Positions 11,760-21,469 of a stretch of DNA of 64,000 bases are shown piece after piece. Both the position numbers and the translations under genes were made by a program. Within the stretch, counting starts at the first letter, position 1, and each line of letters starts with the position of its first letter. The notes below the pieces were generated by a model that saw only the letters and a list, made by a program, of their open reading frames with translations, did no database searches and was not told the DNA's origin. Source of the stretch: Rhodocollybia butyracea (Eukaryota; Basidiomycota; Agaricomycetes; Agaricales; Omphalotaceae); assembly GCA_015501585.1 (NCBI GenBank), contig JADNRY010000037.1, forward strand, positions 310,001 through 374,000, in the 5' to 3' direction.

Positions 11760-13792
11760 ATGACCTCGAACGATTCTCTTCATGACCATGAAAAAGACGT
11801 AGATGCTGATGGTGCTGATACTATCGTAAATGCTCCCGTCACAGTCAAGTCCGAAAATCCTCCGTCTAATGAAGAAGTAACGTATCCAGAGGGTGGATAC
11901 CAGGCCTGGATGACCGTGTTTGGGATGTGTGTCGCTTTGAGTCTGGATCTTATTATTGACCTCTGGTTCCCACTGTAGCTGGTTGATACAATTCGCCACC
12001 TTTGGGTGAGTACAAGCACAGACAATACATACAGCACTATAAAATGTTTGTCTAGGTACACAAACGCATATGGCGTATTTAACGGCGCGTAATGAGTCGA
12101 GGGTATCTCCGTCTTCACAGCTGATTTTCTTTTACAGATTATTATGTCCGAGTTTACATGGAGGGGAAATTTTCATCTTCAACAGTGAGGTTCGTCTTGA
12201 TGTATGTGGGGTCATCGATGGAAAGTGATGACTGTCTAGTTGGATCGGGAGCACGCAACTCTGGCTGGTGATGTCGTCTGGCATCGTTTCTGGAAGACTA
12301 TACGACATGGGTTACTTGTGAGTTTCGGGAAGACACGAGTAAAATGCACCACTAAAAGTCTATGGATGAAAGTTTTCACTTGATCATCGGCGGTTCTATT
12401 CTTTTCGTGTTCTGTCTCTTCATGTTGTCTTTAGCACAACCTGGTCAATTCTATCAGGTCAGCAGCGTGAAGAAACACGGATACTTATGTTGTTGACGAG
12501 TTTTGGTTAGGTCTTTCTAGCACAAGGAATTGGTGCCGGTCTTGGGATTGGCATGGTAGCTTGGCCCACCTCACCATAGTTGATACAGATACTGATACCT
12601 CGACCAACTCCTGGCTACCAGATTTACGTCCCGGGAATCGCCGTCGTTTCGCAATATTTTTATAAACGACGAACGCTTGCCATGGCCACTGTGGCCTCTG
12701 TACGTATACTTATCTAGACTGGGCGCAGTTTAAGCTTAATGCCCTACGTATACCAGGGCTCGGGGGTTGGAGCTGCGTTGCAGTCCATCATGTTGAATAA
12801 ACTGTTCGAAAGGCTCGGTTTCCAAACCACTCTCCGTATCAGCGCTGCATTCAACGCTGGTATATTGTGCATCGGGATTTTCATATCCAAAATGCGGTTT
12901 GCTCCCATTCCTCCCAAAAATAGCAATCTCCTCCGGTCCATGAGGATCTTCTTTCGCGAGCCAGAATACATTGCTGTGGTGGCAGGGTGCGTATGGTTCC
13001 TGTGTTCATCTTTTGATTCTTAGCACCCTCAAAGAACGTTCTTCAATCTCATGGCTCTGTTCTTCCCCACCTTTTTTCTGCAACTCAACGCCAATCAGAA
13101 AGGCATTATGACCGAAAATTTGTCTTTCTATCTAGTGCGATATTTGTTTCTCTCTTTGGTATAATATTAACTTGATATGCGATAGTTACCGGTATTGAAC
13201 GCTGCAACAGTCATAGGTCGTATCGTTTTCCCTTTGATGGTCCCGGTACTGGGGATATTCAACGTAGTCATTCCCTGCGTGATCATCTGTGCCATCTTGA
13301 TCTTTTGTGAACTAGCCGTAGCGTCTGCCAGTGGGAGCTTTATACTAGCTGTGCTTTACGGTGTTTTCTATGGTGCATGTAAGTATTATCTTGTCTTCGA
13401 TTGTACTGCGGTTCACCTTGTTTCCGGCAGATGTTGGTATGTTCGCACCTATGGTTGGCTCTTTGGCGAAAACAGACTCGGAAATTGGGGCCAGAATGGG
13501 AATATGTTTTGCTTTCAACAGTAAGTTTGTCCTTTCTCTACGCTGAGTTTGCACTCACATACATTCCTGCGTAGGTTTTGGGGGTTTGATAGGTATGCTA
13601 CGGAGTGGTCTCTCTTCAAATATGAGCTGATGTACCCTTGAAGGGACACCAATAGCTGGTGCTCTACTTACTTCGTCATACAAATGGTGGCGGCCAACAC
13701 TGTTTGCTGGTTTGAGTGCGCTCTTAGGTGCAGCCTGCTTGATCGCTTCAAGGTTTTGGATTAGCCGATACAAGGGTTCTCAAAAAGTATAG
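11760..13792 (+). CDS. MFS transporter, monocarboxylate permease (MCT/Mch) type
   Basis: A 12-helix major-facilitator protein of the fungal monocarboxylate-permease group, predicted to act at the plasma membrane; the substrate is unknown. The N-terminus is charged and cytosolic (MTSNDSLHDHEKDVDADGAD) and is followed by the family hallmark YPEGGYQAWMTVFG, which reads through introns into IWLIQFATFGYTNAYGVFN, DYYVRVY and IGSTQLWLVMSSGIVSGRLYD. Later parts are IYVPGIAVVSQYFYKRRTLA, SGSGVGAALQSIMLNKLFER, LPVLNAATVIGRIVFPLMVP and GTPIAGALLTSS, ending RYKGSQKV. About ten short introns are needed. One junction after GVFN keeps frame only with a GC donor (gcgcgta at about 12081), so either a GC-AG intron or a lesion is present. 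All other junctions are clean. Confidence 0.8.
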
Positions 13793-13900
13793 ACATTCAC
13801 GCAGCGTAACTCAGTGTTCAGTAGATACAACCTTCACTAGATAGAGATTTACTACTAAACCTCAGATAATACAACAAACTTTATGACAGTGAAATCCGCT

Positions 13901-14746
13901 TCACTTCCTCGTCCAACGATCTTCTCCATTCCCGCCTCGTCTAGGGCTTGCACTTCTGGCTCTGCCCTCCCTTTTACCCGGCTCCCAACCGCCTCCTCCT
14001 TGTGGAGCTGGTGGATTTAGCTTACGTTCAAGGCGTTGACCTGCACGTAGTTGTGACACAAGGTCCTTGGAAGCAAGTCTAAGATGCATGAAATTGCAGA
14101 AACCTCCTCGGTTGCACTCTCCATTCTCATTCTGTCGACAACACGACTCTCGGAAGTCTGTGACTGGAGAAAGTTCTGCGTACAGAGGTCGTCCTAAGAT
14201 GAAAGAATTATTACTTGTAAAAATGACCATCGTAATCACGTACCTGCATACCACCGGTCATTCAAGTTGTCCACAGCGGCCTGAGCTTCTGTTTCCCACT
14301 CGTAACGCGCGTAGACATTCCCAATGAGATGGTCGCCCACGTTATCACAAACCTGCAGCAAGAGAAAGTAGTCAGATTGAAGAATTGAGGAATATTTCAG
14401 GAGACACACGTGTAGTTCCATTAGATGCCCAAACTTTGCTAACTCGATATAGAGATCTTCGTAGACCGCGTCAAAGCCTTCTTGGAGTTCTTTCTCGGTC
14501 AATTTGCAAACGGGGTCATGCGCCGGGTTGTGGTAAACATTTGGAAGAAGTATTGTCTGTGAGAACGGAGGGCGAATGTGTTTTCGGGAACATCTATCTC
14601 CATGTCTGCAAGCGCCGATTTTGTAGTAAAAGGAACAGTTTACACGGTCTTGCTCTGTACCGAAGATGTTAGCCTATTTCAAGGGTTAGAATTTCGAATA
14701 TTAAAAGTCCAAAGATGAGAGAAAAACCCACTAAATGCGAAGCCAT
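13901..14746 (-). CDS. U2AF1: Splicing factor U2AF small subunit (U2AF35)
   Basis: Small subunit of the U2 auxiliary factor; it recognises the AG at the 3' splice site as a partner of U2AF65 during early spliceosome assembly in the nucleus. The start at 14746 gives MASHLANIFGTEQDRVNCSF and then the first CCCH zinc finger CSFYYKIGACRHGDRCSRKH. The atypical RRM (U2AF homology motif) follows: CDNVGDHLIGNVYARYEWE, AVDNLNDRWYAGRPLYAEL. The second CCCH finger is CCRQNENGECNRGGFCNFMH. The C-terminus is short and Arg/Ser/Gly-rich (GRARSASPRRGG), shorter than the RS domain of animals. The domain order is exactly that of the family and all zinc ligands are present. It is divergent from the BiP-like gene. 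Confidence 0.95.
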
Positions 14747-14838
14747 TTTGCGAAAATACGTTCAACCGTTAAAAGAACTTGGACGTCGACGTCGAAGTGC
14801 AGATATGCTGAGTAAGGCTTAGGTGGAAAATAAGCGCT

Positions 14839-14895
14839 GAAGATTCTACAACTTTCTACAGCTTGCTATCTGCGAGTGGAATCTTCTCTTTCGAA
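14839..14895. promoter_or_regulatory. Heat-shock-element-like sites upstream of the Hsp70 gene
   Basis: Two inverted GAAnnTTC units (14839-14846 and 14879-14886) match the core of the heat shock element. The second is followed by TTCGAA (14890-14895), which extends the alternating GAA/TTC pattern. They lie 340-400 bp upstream of the BiP-like start codon and 90-150 bp upstream of U2AF35, so they could serve either gene. HSF binding is an inference from consensus only. Confidence 0.45.
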
Positions 14896-15239
14896 ACGCT
14901 TGAAAGACATGGCATTAAGTTGTATGTGGAAATTAAGTGGTAGGTAACCTTTTGCAGTTCAGCGCTCAGCGGCAGCACTGCTTCGGTCGTACCCGACTGA
15001 CTCAAATTTCATGAGACAGATTTCGTTCGGATAGCACGTCTTGACACGTCGCTGGGGCTATCGCGACACGAATCTTGATCGAGAACCCGGAAGAATGATA
15101 AAATCCAACTCACCAAACCGTATATTGAACGTGTCAGTTGCAAAGACCAGTGTCCGCCTTGAAAACTACGTGTTCAACACGTTAGTCGCGCTCAGGTATA
15201 AGAGCTGGAAGTACTTTTACTAGCCCAACCAAAATACCA

Positions 15240-17877
15240 ATGCAAAGACGCACTCAAAAACGTTTACCGATTTCCAAATACACACGTAAAGGCTCGAGTC
15301 CCAACCAATACAGAGTCCGGCCTGGTGCATACTTATCATCTTTCGTACTTGTGCTATTTGTTCTGCTCTGTGTCTGTCCTCTTGCCATCCACGCATACTC
15401 CGAAGGCTCTTCAAGCTCAAACTCAAACAGGGAGGTGTCTGGTCCTGTTATCGGGATCGGTGAGGATTTCTTTTCCCTTGGAATCGATATCCTTTGCTAA
15501 TGACACATGCAGATCTGGGTACAACGTGAGTAATAGACTGAATCCAACTAGTATTTTCCTCGTTTTAGCGGAAGTACCATATAGTTACTCCTGTGTAGGG
15601 TATGTGCATTCAAGTTGCCTTTGGCTCGTTTAATCCCACTAATTCTTGAAAAAGAATTTCCAAAGGCGGGCGAGTAGAGATTATCGCGAATGACCAAGGA
15701 AACAGGATTACACCATCTTGGGTCAGTTTCAACGGCGATGAACGACTGTGGGTTTTTCCTATTATAAGTGCTGAAACAATCGAAGCTCATATCGACCTTT
15801 AGCGTAGGCGAAAGTGCAAAGAGAGCGTTATCTGTCAACCCAAAAAATACTGTGTTTGATGTCAAACGAATGATAGGACGGACAATGGACGACCAAGATC
15901 TTCAAAAAGATATGAAGCACTGGCCCTTCCTCGTAAAGAAAAACAGCCACGGAAAGCCCTCGGTTCAAGTCTCTCACAAGGGCGAAGTCAAAGACTTTGT
16001 AAGTTGCCTATCAGGCATTTAAACCTGACTTACTTTCAAACAGACACCAGAAGAAATAAGCGCAATGGTGCTTGGTAACCTCAAGGAAACTGCTGAAGCC
16101 TACCTCGGCCAAAAAGTCAAGCATGCGGTAATCACTGTGCCTGCATGTAAGTCTCTCAGCGTTTTATCCAGCCTTAGCCCGCGGTACTCATGTTTATTCT
16201 AGATTTCAATGACGCTCAACGCCAAGCAACGAAAGACGCAGGTACAATTGCAGGCCTCGACGTTCTTCGAGTTCTGAATGAACCCACCGCCGCGGCTATC
16301 GCCTACGGCCTTGAAAAAAAGTACCCGGCAGACCATGAAGCAAAGATTCTTGTGTTTGACCTTGGGGGAGGGACCCATGATGTTTCCCTGCTCTCTGTTG
16401 AAGACCAGGTCTTCGAGGTACTCGCAACCGCCGGCGACACTCACCTTGGCGGGGAGGATTTCGACAACAGGGTCATGGACTTTTTGGTCAGAGCTTTCAA
16501 GAAGAAGGTCGGTGATGAGGCGAAGGATATACAGAAGAACGACCGGGCGATGGGGAGATTGAAGAAGGAGGTCGAGACCGCGAAGAGGGTATTATCCAGC
16601 TCGCAGAGCGCGAAGATTGAGATTGAGAATTTCATGAACGGGGTTGACTTTTCGGAGACGCTGACAAGAGCCAAGTTTGAAGAGTTGAACGGGGATCTTT
16701 TTCGCAAGACGTTAAAGCCCGTGCAGCAGGTACTAAAGGATGCGGGGGTACGAAAAGAAGACATCGACGAAGTAAGTGCTTATTTCTCAAGGTCTCACAG
16801 CTCCGCCCTCACACAATGTTGTAGATTGTTTTAGTCGGGGGCTCAACGCGTATTCCCAAGATCCAGCAACTTATCCGCGATTTCTTTGGAAAGGAACCTT
16901 CGAAAGGTATCAACCCTGATGAAGCTGTGGCGTATGGCGCTGCAGTACAAGCTGCGATTCTTTCTGGTGATGGCGCAGATTACAACACGCCTCTGGTCAT
17001 TGACATCAACTCTCTAACGCTCGGCATTGAAACTTCCGGTGGGGTCTTTTCCAAAATAATCCCAAGAGGCACAACCTTGCCTACGGCGAAGAGTCAAATG
17101 TATTAAAAAAAGCGCTGTTTTGTACCAAGTCCTGATACTGATTGCTCGTCGTGCTAGATTTTCAACCGCCGCGGATAACCAACAGGTTGTCTCGATAAAA
17201 GTGTTTGAAGGAGAACGAGAGATGACCAAGGACAACCACTTTTTGGGCCAATTCGAACTTAGTGGGATTCCACCTGCTCCTCGGGGTGTACCACAGATAG
17301 AAGTTACATTCCAGGTTGATGCGAATGGGATAATGAGGGTGTCGGCGGCTGATAAGGGGACGTGAGTGGTAATCCTGACTATTGTCTTCGTTTTCGCTCA
17401 AGTTAGTGATTTGAACAGTGGGAGATCTGAAGAAATTACTATAACAAGCTCTCGTCTCAGTGAGAATGATGTCGTAAAGATGATGAAGGAGGCAGAAGAG
17501 TTTGCGGAACAGGTAGGTTCATTTCATGGGCTGTAGATCGATGGTATTCACGTGATACGTATAGGATAAACTTCAACGAAATCGTGTTGAGAGCCTCAAC
17601 AGCTTATCTTCGTTCGTGTACGGACTGAGGGACCAGCTGAAGGAAACACCTAATGATAAGGAGGAGGTAGTTCGTGCTGTTGAAGAAGGTGTGGCCTGGA
17701 TTGAACAACATGGTTCCGATGCATCGGTTGAGGATATAGAGGAGAAGCGCGCTGGTTTGTTTTCCTTTCAGTAATGGATGAATTCAAAGACTGATTTTAG
17801 CTACAGAACTTGAAGATATGATCAAGCAGTCCTCGGAGAATGTAGAGGATGACGATTGGAGGCACGTTGAACTGTAG
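15240..17877 (+). CDS. KAR2: ER-type Hsp70 chaperone (BiP/Kar2 family), ends HVEL
   Basis: An ATP-driven Hsp70 of the BiP/Kar2 type, which in the ER lumen folds and imports secretory proteins. Hand splicing gives 12 exons and 682 residues, the usual length. A long basic N-terminus (about 30 residues) precedes a hydrophobic stretch ([20 protein letters not shown]), a signal peptide or anchor. Family blocks are [58 protein letters not shown] (His where BiP normally has Phe), [54 protein letters not shown] and [20 protein letters not shown]. The C-terminus is acidic and ends WRHVEL; fungi normally have HDEL. Exons 2 (15513-15525, 13 nt) and 3 (15585-15599, 15 nt) are microexons. Either a divergent sole BiP or a second copy. 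Confidence 0.88.
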
Positions 17878-18308
17878 ATGTGCGGTAGAGATAGCACAAG
17901 GAAATATTTTATTACTAGTCACTTATTCGAACGAGAGTCAGCGTGGTATGCAGTCAATGTACTCTAATTTATTATTGCACAACGCAACGATGGTAATTTC
18001 GCATTCCGCCAAACATTTAGAGACCTTGGTTTCAACTTGACTTGAATGCTCGCTGCGCCTCAAAGTTGACCACAAATCGGCAGCTTAGGGGAGCGCACTA
18101 TGAAGCCTCTATATCATTGAACGGACATAACATTAGAGAACCAAAAATGTGATTCTCGAAATAAATAGAAAATTGTACGAAGTCGATATATCAAGTAACA
18201 AAACTAGCAAATATGGATAGAGACTAGAAGCTAGATGTAAGCCATTTACTGTACAAAAAGTTATTATTGTACTCGGGAAAAAGAATTTCTCAAGATGAAT
18301 TTTTTTCT
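17878..18308. other. Convergent 3' intergenic region
   Basis: AT-rich gap between the stops of the Hsp70 gene (plus) and the eIF4E-like gene (minus). No coding or RNA feature recognised. Confidence 0.45.
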
Positions 18309-20002
18309 CTATCGTCTTCTCCATCCATTGCCAGCGCCGAGGGGAACGCCGAAATTCCCGAATGCGCCTGCGCCAGCACCTGCAGAAGAGGTTAGGAAGT
18401 TATGAAAGAAAAAAAGGAATACTTGCCTGGGTTGGAGTTTGGCACGCCTGCACTCAGCGGCGGCGGGGTTTGCTCGACTGGGGTAAATCCGCCACTTCCA
18501 ACGACGCCGATGCCGCCAATGGATCTCGAGTGTGCGTGGCCGCCATTGGGAGCTGCAGCAGCACCCGGTGGATTTCCTGGTCCCGGAGCGGCGTTTGGCA
18601 ATCCCTGGAACGTGCTGCGATAGCTGGTATTCGGCAGCGCTTGGATTGAGAGGAATTTACTAGGCACCGACCGATCCGCTCTGTAATCATCCGTGTTGTA
18701 CTGGAACTCGAGCCCAATCCCATCCTTCTCCCCTACATCCAGCACCTTGACGAGCTTTTTCCCGATAGCGTTGATACGCTCGACGTTGTCTCTCGACCGG
18801 ATCCAGACCTGGATACGGTCGACTTTGGAGCGGAGGGAGACGACGACGCCGCAGATTTCACCGAGGTCGGAGTCTGGATCTGATTTGGTGGTGGTGGCGC
18901 CCTCGATGCCGTCGGGGATCTCTTCGAGCTCTTCGCCGACGAGGGCCATGCATGCCCAGCTCCAGCAGCGATCGAGGAGTTCTGGCTGGTTGCGCATGGT
19001 GATGACCCATTTGCCGCCGTTGGCGTTTGCGGGGTCCTCCCACATGGGCTTGATGGGGGCCTTGAAGAGGTGGTAGTTGGAGTTGGTGGAGCGGTCGAGG
19101 AGGGAGGGGGGCTTGAGCCAGTTGAAGTAGCGGCAGAATTGCTCGACGGTGGTGAAGGTGCCGATGACGGTGAGGTTGGCTTCGTAGGAGTGGGTCTCTG
19201 CGGGGGCGTGGGTGGCGGGCTGGGAGGGGTCGGTTGCGGTGGTGGGGGAGTTGGAGGTGGAGGAGGCGGTTGAGTGGGGGGCCAGGGGGGGTGCGGCGCC
19301 GGTGGGATTAGCGGAATTGGGGGCGGCTGAATAGGGGAATTTGGATTTGCTGTCGTGGTAGAGGGTCCAAGGGAACTGCAGCGGGTGTTCTTCCTTCATT
19401 ACCTGTAAGCCGGGGGTCTTTGGATCGTCTATCATCTCTGGATCTGGGGGTTTAGAGGTTCCGTCGATGCTGAGTGCACGTGTTTTGGCGAGTCTGGCGG
19501 TAATGGCATCGAGGGAAGGAATATTTTTGTATCCCTTGGGTGCTGGCATGCCTTTATCTTTAGAGCCATCTCGCTCGCCTGGATCTGAGCCAGCACTGTT
19601 CACGGTGGCGCTGGAGGCCACGGAACTTGCGCTGTTCAGTTTTTCCAACTTGTCGAGTCTATCCGAGGTCAGCGGATCTCCGCCTTCTGGGCCTGGAGTT
19701 GTACTGGAGCTTCTCTGGGACGACACGGGCGATGGAGCACGTGTGCTTCCCGCTGGCTGAACAGCGACCGAGTCATTCGAGCTGGCTGCTGATGCATTAG
19801 ATGCGTTAGATGCAGAAGAAGTTGTTCTGAGAATGGATGCAGCAAGACGGGGACGGGCAGTTGGCGTCGTTGCATTATCTGCTCCAGCTTTATCTGATTT
19901 GCTTGTCATCCTGGCGGCGAGTTGGTTCAGCGATGGCATAGGCATTCGATTAGACGAGGATTTCTTGGGAGAAGAATTGTCGCCATTAGTGGATGTACTC
20001 AT
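18309..20002 (-). CDS. eIF4E family class II (4EHP-like) cap-binding protein
   Basis: A cap-binding protein of the eIF4E family, most like class II (4EHP/eIF4E2), which binds m7G caps and often represses translation. The start chosen is the ATG at 20002 (MSTSTNGDNSSPKKSSSNRM). About 240 residues of Ser/Thr/Pro-rich, probably disordered sequence precede the core HPLQFPWTLYHDSKSK. Here the second cap-stacking Trp of class I is Tyr, as in 4EHP; the other is kept in IKPMWEDPANANGGKW. A low-complexity insert of about 60 residues splits the first strands. GTFTTVEQFCRYFNWLKPPS and CGVVVSLRSKVDRIQVWIRS complete the fold. The tail is Gly/Pro/Ala-rich. The only intron (18380-18426) is a GC-AG intron with an AG|GCAAGT donor; it gives a C-terminus ending FGVPLGAGNGWRRR. 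The class is well supported, the function inferred. Confidence 0.9.
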
Positions 20003-20193
20003 GGCAAAAATTGCTGGTTGGATGGAATAGCCTGCTGATGGGGAATGCGAGTCGTCATTTCCCACGGACACATGAGTTGGTAAATGCTGTACAAAATATA
20101 GCTAGGTCACAGGAGGGGGCTCAGATTGTTGGCTGTACGGAGACTGGAACAGCAGTAGAAACGTATGTTTAACATGTTGACAGCTGTACGGTC

Positions 20194-20330
20194 GGAAAGC
20201 GGACTTGCGACGAAGCACATGGGCTACAAATGCACTGCAAGGGCGCGTCAACATTGGCGACTGTTCCGGAAAGCGGACTTGCGACTACAGAGTACAGCAC
20301 ACCGACAGCAATGCACTGCAGGGCGCGTCA
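20194..20330. repeat. Diverged tandem duplication upstream of the eIF4E-like gene
   Basis: Two blocks recur in the same order. GGAAAGCGGACTTGCGAC is found at 20194-20211 and again at 20268-20285. ATGCACTGCA(A)GGGCGCGTCA is found at 20230-20250 and again at 20311-20330. The repeat unit is about 74-81 bp, with less conserved bases between blocks. It lies in the 780-bp region between the eIF4E-like start (20002) and the small membrane-protein start (20783). The rest of that region (20003-20193 and 20331-20782) shows no gene. Confidence 0.75.
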
Positions 20331-20782
20331 CTGTTGGTAATCGAGTACAAATGCAGTGTCCAACTTATTCATTAAAGGTGTAGAGATTAATCAGATTTTA
20401 TTCATCTATTACAAAACTACACTAAGCTTCGAATCCTTCAAACTCGTAAGAGTCGTCACAAGGAAAGAAAAGGTTCCAAAAATTGCTGAAAGCCGAAGCT
20501 AACAGACGGGTTCGGATGTATAATTTGCAATCAGCAAAATAGATCGACCTCGGTAAAAACCTCACTGGTGCGACCGCGCGCCCGAGCACAAGAGATAAAG
20601 AAACACAACACAAAAGCTGTGGTCTTTTTATACTAACCGTTTTGTGCACGGACCCTTTTTCATAGCCACATGTCACGTGCCCCGACACCAACACAATAGC
20701 TTTACAAACTCTTTTGTGTCGAGTCGTATAAATTGTCTGGTTGCACAATGCAATCGACATTAACAAATTCCCCGTCTCCCAC

Positions 20783-21158
20783 ATGAGTGTATCACTGCTT
20801 GCCTTTGCACTGTGCTTTGTCCGCTTTGTGGATGCAACTCCACTTGCACTCCGTCGAGTTGTTCCAGTATGCTATGATAACGAGTGAGTCTGCTTTCCAT
20901 TTCCATCAGCTCCCAATCTAACTCTCCGCAGTAACGATCCCATTCAGTGTCCATCTGATTTCAGCAAGACCAGAGGCATTATCATAGCTGCTCTTGTTGG
21001 TGAGCACAACTGTTTTCCCACATCTTATCATATTCTAACCTGCATCCACAGCCACTGTAGTTGTCCTTCTGATCATCGGCTATGTCGTCAAGCGTAGACG
21101 AGAACAACAACTATGGGTCAAGCCTCTACGCGCGAGAGGATCTGTCCTCCCCCTGTAG
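20783..21158 (+). CDS. Small single-pass membrane protein, 91 residues
   Basis: An unrecognised small protein with three exons (20783-20883, 20932-20999, 21052-21158) separated by two clean GT-AG introns; the frame is kept throughout. It starts MSVSLLAFALCFVRFVDATP, a good signal peptide with a probable cleavage after VDA. A short lumenal or extracellular part with two Cys (VCYDND...IQCPSDF) follows, then one hydrophobic segment (IIIAALVATVVVLLIIGYVV) and a basic cytosolic tail KRRREQQLWVKPLRARG. The layout is that of a type I membrane protein, as in many small fungal proteins of unknown function. The product is too short and too variable to assign by eye. Confidence 0.7.
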
Positions 21159-21469
21159 AGACCCTCCCATACCAATCTGAAGTCGAACCCCAGAAACGTG
21201 GAGGAGAGACTATCTATCCGTATAGAGTCGGTGACTCGGAAACCACCCTCGCTGTCCCACCCCCTGCCTATAAGGTTTAACGAACCCATGGACTACTTTT
21301 ATTTTTATTCCTTCACGTTTACAATACTGTTGGCGATGTCCGCCATAATATCTGTTGTATCCATTTATATCCTTTGTAGCTTTATCCATACCATCGAATT
21401 CATTCATGACTTTATTCTCGACGCGTTGCGCCATCCAGTGGCTGTGCAAGTCATTCTCTTCTTGACGCG

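Noticed and set aside
18362..19875. Long open frames on the plus strand opposite the eIF4E-like gene, including Gly/Val-rich and Arg-rich readings
   Set aside because: They are antisense shadows of the GC-rich, Ser/Thr/Pro-coding minus-strand exon; the protein on the minus strand has a clear eIF4E fold.
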